Assembly (NCBI RefSeq): GCF_022829365.1
Contig: NZ_JAKSYJ010000152.1
Location: forward strand, 1 to 64,000
DNA: 64,000 bases
Source: Methylobacterium sp. J-077
GTDB lineage: Bacteria > Pseudomonadota > Alphaproteobacteria > Rhizobiales > Beijerinckiaceae
Direction of reading: 5' to 3'
Shown here: positions 59,629-64,000 of the stretch, in pieces
How the letters are laid out: the number at the start of each line of letters is the position of its first letter
Position numbering within the stretch: position 1 is the first letter of the stretch
Position numbers and translations under genes: made by a program
The notes under the pieces: generated by a model
Told to the model about the DNA's origin: nothing
Seen by the model: only the letters and a program-made list of their open reading frames with translations
Databases searched by the model: none

Positions 59629-61008
59629 ATGAGCAACCGGATGTGGGGCGGCCGCTTTGCCAGCGGCCCGGCGGAGATCATGGAGGAGATCAACGCCTCC
59701 ATCGGATTCGACAAGCGCCTCGCGCCCCAGGATATCCGCGGCTCGCTGGCGCATGTGGCGATGCTGGGCGCAGCCGGCATCCTTCCGGCCGACGATGTGG
59801 CCGCGATCGAGGCCGGGCTCAAGTCCGTGCGCGACGAGATCGAGGCCGGGCGCTTCGTGTTCAAGCGCGAGCTCGAGGACATCCACATGTCGGTGGAGAG
59901 CCGGCTCACCGAGATCGTCGGGCCGGCGGCTGGGCGCCTGCACACGGCGCGCTCGCGCAACGACCAGGTCGCCACCGACATGAAGCTGTGGGTGCGCGAC
60001 ACCCTCGACTCCCTCGACCAGCAGGCCGCCGACCTGCAGCGGGCGCTCGCGGAAACTGCGCTGAAGCATGCCGCCACGGTGATGCCGGGCTTCACCCATC
60101 TCCAGTCGGCCCAGCCGGTGACCTTCGGCCACCATTGCCTGGCCTATGTCGAGATGCTGGCCCGGGACCGCGGCCGGTTCCGCGACGCCCGGGCGCGGCT
60201 CAACGAATGCCCGCTCGGCGCGGCGGCGCTCGCCGGCACCTCCTTCCCGATAGACCGGCACGCCACCGCGGCGGCCCTCGGCTTCGACCGGCCGACCGCG
60301 AATTCCCTGGATTCGGTGGCCGACCGGGACTTCGCCCTGGAATCGCTGGCCGCCGCCTCGATCTGCGCCGTGCATCTCTCGCGCTTCGCCGAGGAGCTGG
60401 TGGTCTGGACCTCGGCGCAGTTCAACTTCGTCAAGCTGTCGGACGGCTACACCACCGGCTCGTCGATCATGCCGCAGAAGCGCAACCCCGACGCCGCCGA
60501 GCTGGTGCGGGCGAAATCCGGCCGGATCATCGGCGCGCTCACCGGCCTGCTGGTCGTCATGAAGGGCCTGCCGCTCGCCTATTCCAAGGACATGCAGGAG
60601 GACAAGGAGGGCACGTTCGACGCCCTCCAGGCCCTGTCCCTGTGCCTCGCCGCCCTGACCGGCATGGTGAAGGATCTGGAGCCCAACGCCGAGGTACTCA
60701 GCCAGGCCGCCGGCTCGGGCTACGCCACCGCCACCGACCTCGCCGACTGGCTGGTGCGCGAGCTCGGCCTGCCGTTCCGCCAGGCCCACCACGTCACCGG
60801 CCGTCTGGTCGGCGCCGCCTCGGCCAAGGGCGTCGGGCTGGAAGAGCTGTCGCTGCCCGAGATGCAGGAGGCCGAGCCGCGCATCACCGACGCGGTCTAC
60901 GCCGTGCTCGGGGTCGCGAACTCGGTGGCGAGCCGCACCAGCTACGGCGGCACCGCGCCGGACAACGTCCGGGCGCAGGCGCAGGGCTGGATCGAGCGGC
61001 TCGGCTGA
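59629..61008 (+). CDS. argH: Argininosuccinate lyase
   Basis: The 459-residue enzyme splits argininosuccinate to arginine and fumarate, the last step of arginine synthesis. The fumarase-superfamily signature [12 protein letters not shown] is present near residue 282. Other landmarks are [21 protein letters not shown] at the start and [13 protein letters not shown]. Length is normal. It is divergent from the TlpA-type gene. Confidence 0.96.
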   Translation: MSNRMWGGRFASGPAEIMEEINASIGFDKRLAPQDIRGSLAHVAMLGAAGILPADDVAAIEAGLKSVRDEIEAGRFVFKRELEDIHMSVESRLTEIVGPAAGRLHTARSRNDQVATDMKLWVRDTLDSLDQQAADLQRALAETALKHAATVMPGFTHLQSAQPVTFGHHCLAYVEMLARDRGRFRDARARLNECPLGAAALAGTSFPIDRHATAAALGFDRPTANSLDSVADRDFALESLAAASICAVHLSRFAEELVVWTSAQFNFVKLSDGYTTGSSIMPQKRNPDAAELVRAKSGRIIGALTGLLVVMKGLPLAYSKDMQEDKEGTFDALQALSLCLAALTGMVKDLEPNAEVLSQAAGSGYATATDLADWLVRELGLPFRQAHHVTGRLVGAASAKGVGLEELSLPEMQEAEPRITDAVYAVLGVANSVASRTSYGGTAPDNVRAQAQGWIERLG

Positions 61009-61033
61009 GCGCGCCGCCGAACCGGTCCGCCCA

Positions 61034-61933
61034 TCAGACCCGGACGCGGCTTGGCGCGGTCGGCCGGGTGACCAGCGTGGCGAGGCCGGTCTGGAGGGCC
61101 GATCGGGTCTCGATCACCGGACTGGTGGCGTCCGGCAGGACCGGCTGGCCGTGCAGGACCCGCTCCATCGCCCGCTCCGACGCCGCGGCCTCGTCCAGCA
61201 GCCTGCGCGCGTCGGCCTCGAAGGTGTCGTCGTCCTGGCCGCCCGATCCTTGCCGGAGGCGGGGGCCGGGATAGGTCTCGTCCTCCGGCAAGGATCGGGG
61301 CTGCTCCGCATCATCGGCGGTCGGATGCGGTGACGCCATGCTCGGATCGTCCGCTTCCGCGTGGCTCTGCGCTGCCGCCGCGTCCGCATCGTCCGCGGGC
61401 GCGCTCGATGCGGCCTGAGGCGTCTCCGATCTGGTCGCCTCCTGTCCAGGGGCTGCACCCATATCGATCGCCGCCGTCTCCTCGGCGAGGCTGGCCGCTG
61501 TGACGCCTGGCTCATCGCCTGCGGCGGCATAGTCCCGGGCGATATCGGCGATCTCCCGGGCCACCTTGGCCAGGTCCTGGGCGATGAGCGCCGCCGCCTT
61601 CCTGTCTCCGGAGACCACGGCCGCGAGGGCTTCGGCCTTGAGCCGCCGGAGTGTCCGCTCGGCTTCCTGGAGCGCGAAGGCCGCGACGTCCCGCTGGCTG
61701 GTCCGGGCCGATGCCAGAGTGGTCAGCACGCTGCTGATTTGGGACAGCTTGGCGTAGCCCAGCCGCTCGGACGGTACGAGGCGCGCATCCTGATCCGGCT
61801 CGGGGCCGGGACCCGCCTGTTGTGCGGTCTCGTCCGAGGCCGCCGCGCGGTCGGGGCTCGCCGGCTTGTGCGCGGCCGGCCGCTGAGGCCCCTGAAGCGC
61901 CGCCACTCGATTCACAGATCCAACCATGGCCAC
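61034..61933 (-). CDS. Hypothetical Ala-rich protein with an inserted palindrome
   Basis: The 299-residue protein has a helical middle (LSQISSVLTTLASARTSQRDVAAFALQEAERTLRRLKAEALAA, about 60-135) and Ala/Asp/Pro-rich, probably disordered ends. The helical part resembles flagellar or motility-linked proteins of alphaproteobacteria, but I cannot name it. At residues about 210-235 the coding sequence contains a perfect 18-base inverted repeat (61242-61259 with 61282-61299), translated as RSLPEDETYPGPRLRQGSGGQD. That stretch looks like an inserted repeat kept in frame. Confidence 0.55.
   Translation of the reverse strand: MAMVGSVNRVAALQGPQRPAAHKPASPDRAAASDETAQQAGPGPEPDQDARLVPSERLGYAKLSQISSVLTTLASARTSQRDVAAFALQEAERTLRRLKAEALAAVVSGDRKAAALIAQDLAKVAREIADIARDYAAAGDEPGVTAASLAEETAAIDMGAAPGQEATRSETPQAASSAPADDADAAAAQSHAEADDPSMASPHPTADDAEQPRSLPEDETYPGPRLRQGSGGQDDDTFEADARRLLDEAAASERAMERVLHGQPVLPDATSPVIETRSALQTGLATLVTRPTAPSRVRV
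61242..61299. repeat. Palindromic element inside a coding region
   Basis: Arms CCCGATCCTTGCCGGAGG and CCTCCGGCAAGGATCGGG are perfect reverse complements (18 bases each) with a 22-base loop. The element lies in frame in the gene at 61034-61933, within a disordered stretch. It resembles mobile palindromic repeats that insert without breaking the frame. Confidence 0.65.
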
Positions 61934-62360
61934 CTGCCGCGCGGAACTGTCCTGCGCCGACAGAATCAGACACGGTCGGCAAGAGACGCATACGCTATGC
62001 TTGGAGTGTTTTCAAATTCAACCCCGGATTTGTGATGATAAGATCGAGAGAAAGACTCAAATTTATCCGTGAAGATACTCCGATAGTCGGATCATGACGC
62101 CGAGAGTGTCTTCAAATTTGTTTCATCTGGTCGTAAAAAAATTCGAATTGCTTGCTGTATGGCCTTCCCGTGTCGCCCGAGCCTTCTAGCCAAGGCTGTC
62201 GAAACTTGGCAGATATCTCCCATGACCTTGTCGATTCACCGCGCGGGCGCTGCGATTCGCAGCCGAATTAACGGCCCGGCCTGATCCGTCAGGCCGGGTC
62301 TGCCCGCCCGTGAAGATTGTTTGTGGCGCCCGGTGCGCCGTGCCCAAGGTCGACTGTCTC
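61934..62360. other. AT-rich intergenic region with direct repeats
   Basis: The 427-base spacer has no gene. Two near-identical 15-mers, GAGTGTTTTCAAATT (62004-62018) and GAGTGTCTTCAAATT (62104-62118), lie exactly 100 bases apart. A perfect hairpin, CCCGGCCTGA/TCAGGCCGGG (62275-62298), sits 60 bases before the P-loop kinase gene. Confidence 0.45.
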
Positions 62361-62852
62361 ATGCCCGCTCTGGAAACCACGCTGCATCTCGTATGCGGCA
62401 AGATCGCTGCTGGAAAATCGACGCTGACCGCCAGCCTCGGCGCCCATCCCGGTACCATCGTGGTCGCCGAGGATCGCTGGCTCGCCCGGCTGTATCCCGA
62501 GGAACAGACCGGCCTGGCCGATTATGTGCGCCATGCAGCCCGCCTGCGGAGCGTGATGGGCCCGCATGTGGTGGACCTGCTCCGGGCCGGGCTCTCGGTG
62601 GTGCTGGATTTCCCCGCCAATACGCTGGCCAGCCGAGCCTGGATGCGCAGCCTGTTCGAGGACGCGGGCGTCGCCCATCGGCTCCACTATCTCGATGTCG
62701 CCGATGACGTGTGCAAGGCGCGCCTGAGGGCGAGGAATGCTTCGGGCACCCACGATTTTACGGTGACGGATGCGGAATTCGCGCTGTTCACCCAATACTT
62801 CGTGGCGCCGACCCCGGAAGAGGGGTTCAACGTGCTCGTCTATCGCCCATAG
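62361..62852 (+). CDS. P-loop ATPase/kinase (AAA_33 type)
   Basis: The 163-residue protein has a Walker A motif in CGKIAAGKSTL (about residues 12-20) and the AAA_33 layout of small cytosolic nucleotide kinases related to zeta-toxin-like enzymes. Further segments are VVAEDRWLARLYPEE, VVLDFPANTLASRAWMRSLFEDAG and DVCKARLRARNA. It may phosphorylate a small molecule or protein; the substrate is unknown. The ATG at 62361 is preferred; GTG 62340 is possible. No antitoxin gene is adjacent. Confidence 0.75.
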   Translation: MPALETTLHLVCGKIAAGKSTLTASLGAHPGTIVVAEDRWLARLYPEEQTGLADYVRHAARLRSVMGPHVVDLLRAGLSVVLDFPANTLASRAWMRSLFEDAGVAHRLHYLDVADDVCKARLRARNASGTHDFTVTDAEFALFTQYFVAPTPEEGFNVLVYRP

Positions 62853-63015
62853 CGGCTCCGGGGCCTGCGCCGACGGTTTCCCCCGGACACGGCTACCCAC
62901 ACCCGCCCACAGGCCGAGCCGAAATTTGTGCATCGCAACCATCCGGGGCCTCGAGCGTTCACCGTCTGGCTAAGTCTGGTCCGTTAGAAGCTCGGCTGTG
63001 TGGATCGGAGATCGC

Positions 63016-63300
63016 ATGATGCCTGTCGAGAGTTGGCTGAAGCCGGACGAGGTGCCCGAACTCGCGGCACGGGCCACGGCCATGATCGATGCCGCCCTGA
63101 CCGGCTCGGGCCTGACCCGGGAGACCTACTGGTCGGCGGTCCGCAAGGGCTACAACACCCCCTATAACGACCCGCCCCGCAAGCGGGCGCAGCCGAACGC
63201 GGTCGCCCCCGCCATGGCCGCGCAGGAAAGCGCGCCCGATCCCGTATCGGTCCCCGCGGCGGTGATCGCGGCCCTGGCCACCGAGGTGCGGGCGGTCTGA
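63016..63300 (+). CDS. Hypothetical small protein
   Basis: The 94-residue product starts MMPVESWLKPDEVPELAARATAMIDAALTGSGLTRETYWSAVRKGYNTPYNDPPRKR and ends in an Ala/Val-rich tail. GGAG lies six bases before the ATG. The helix-rich N-terminal part looks coding, but no domain was recognised. Confidence 0.5.
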   Translation: MMPVESWLKPDEVPELAARATAMIDAALTGSGLTRETYWSAVRKGYNTPYNDPPRKRAQPNAVAPAMAAQESAPDPVSVPAAVIAALATEVRAV

Positions 63301-63465
63301 ACCGCTCCGCCCGCCCCTCTTGCCAGTCCCGTTGCCAGTCTCCTCGCCAGCCCTGTCGGCCGCCATCGAGCTTGGCTGCCATCTTGCCGACTTTTTGCGC
63401 GGGCTTCACTCATCCAGATCCCCGGTCCGGCCCCAGATGGAGCCGCCCGTCGACAGGAAGTGAAG

Positions 63466-64000
63466 ATGGTCCGCGTCCCCCGCCTGCTCCCGGTCGGAGC
63501 CCTCGCCCTGCTCGCATCCGGTCTCGTCACGGGCCTCGTCGGAGCCATGGTCGGCGGGGTGGCCTTGTCGGCGACGGTCGCTCAGGCCCAGGAACCGGAG
63601 CCGGACGGTTTGTCGGACGCCGCACCCGCCAAGCGCGGTCGCAGGCCCCGCCGCGAGCGCACGCCCCGCGCCGAGAAGAAGGCCGCGACCCCCCCGGGCA
63701 TGCAGCAGGCCACCCCGGTGGCGATCTTCGGCGACTGGAACGTGTTCGTGAACGGCGATGGCCGCGCCAAGCTCTGCTACGCCATCGCCCAGCCGCAGGC
63801 GCGCTCGCCCAAGACCCTGAAGCGCGACACCGCCTACCTGTTCGTGAGCGTGCGCAAGGGCGAGAACGTCCAGAACGAGGTGGCGGTGATGCTGGGCTTC
63901 CCGTCGAAGCCCGCGGCGTCCCAGATCAAGCCGGGCTCGGCCGCAGCGCCGACCGACCCGAGCCTCAATCTCGGCAGCGGCCGCTACGGCCTGGTCGTGA
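63466..64000 (+). CDS. Invasion-associated locus B (IalB)-family protein, partial
   Basis: The frame is cut by the right window edge after 178 codons. The protein has a signal peptide (LLPVGALALLASGLVTGLVGAMVGGVALSATVAQA), then a basic Arg/Lys/Pro linker, and the start of an IalB domain (IFGDWNVFVNGDGRAKLCYAIAQPQ). IalB proteins are periplasmic or surface proteins of alphaproteobacteria, first linked to red-cell invasion by Bartonella; in free-living species their role is unclear. An AGGAAG site lies seven bases before the ATG. Confidence 0.75.
   Translation, partial: MVRVPRLLPVGALALLASGLVTGLVGAMVGGVALSATVAQAQEPEPDGLSDAAPAKRGRRPRRERTPRAEKKAATPPGMQQATPVAIFGDWNVFVNGDGRAKLCYAIAQPQARSPKTLKRDTAYLFVSVRKGENVQNEVAVMLGFPSKPAASQIKPGSAAAPTDPSLNLGSGRYGLVV

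Noticed and set aside
62361-62852. Zeta-type toxin of a toxin-antitoxin pair
   Set aside because: The P-loop kinase fold fits, but no epsilon-like antitoxin gene is adjacent and AAA_33 kinases are common as stand-alone enzymes.

Overview
The window is high-GC DNA from an alphaproteobacterium, most likely Methylobacterium/Methylorubrum. This is inferred from FlbT-type flagellar control, perfect CtrA-type boxes, a tRNA-Arg(CCU) gene carrying a group I intron, HWE-type sensor kinases, DUF6894-type small proteins and overall codon use. No rRNA or CRISPR array is visible.

Layout. About 0.2-18.8 kb is an accessory region with many short genes, AT-richer spacers and gene debris. It opens with a cyclic-di-GMP group (PilZ, HD-GYP, GGDEF-EAL) joined to a BLUF blue-light receptor. 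Next come two near-identical cupredoxins, two paralogous small coiled-coil proteins, a multi-pass 'HVKWFC' membrane protein and several tiny membrane proteins, two of them behind perfect CtrA boxes. A flagellin gene and flbT follow, divergently arranged. From 11.2 to 13.6 kb lies a decayed prophage tail. One phage gene is split by an in-frame amber codon. The other is fused to the start of a Crp/Fnr regulator gene. Two complete Crp/Fnr genes, a run of small unknown genes and an IS3-family remnant end this region.

From 19.1 kb the content looks like ordinary chromosome: L,D-transpeptidase; an RND efflux pair (adaptor plus pump); a five-gene peptide/nickel-type ABC importer operon; dienelactone hydrolase; a MEKHLA-domain protein; a yellow/royal-jelly-type secreted protein; an orphan ParA; an M20 dipeptidase; a paoABC-type molybdenum aldehyde oxidoreductase operon; an EamA protein; a GST; and an SNase-like plus M48 protease pair. 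Next are the intron-containing tRNA-Arg, an XRE regulator, metK, trmB, an HWE histidine kinase, superoxide dismutase, murJ, a haloacid dehalogenase, an SRPBCC protein, a carbamoyltransferase, nhaA, a DUF4926/DUF6883 pair, tlpA-like, argH, a P-loop kinase and the start of an IalB-like gene cut by the window edge.

How genes work together. The 0.2-5.3 kb group contains synthesis, degradation, sensing and light input for c-di-GMP, and lies in the same region as flagellin and CtrA sites; a motility/sessility role is inferred. The most unusual items are the Crp-phage chimera, the amber-split phage gene, the intron in tRNA-Arg, the CtrA boxes before unknown membrane peptides, the duplicated cupredoxin/coiled-coil sets, the DUF4926-DUF6883 pair, and a palindrome inserted in frame within a coding region.
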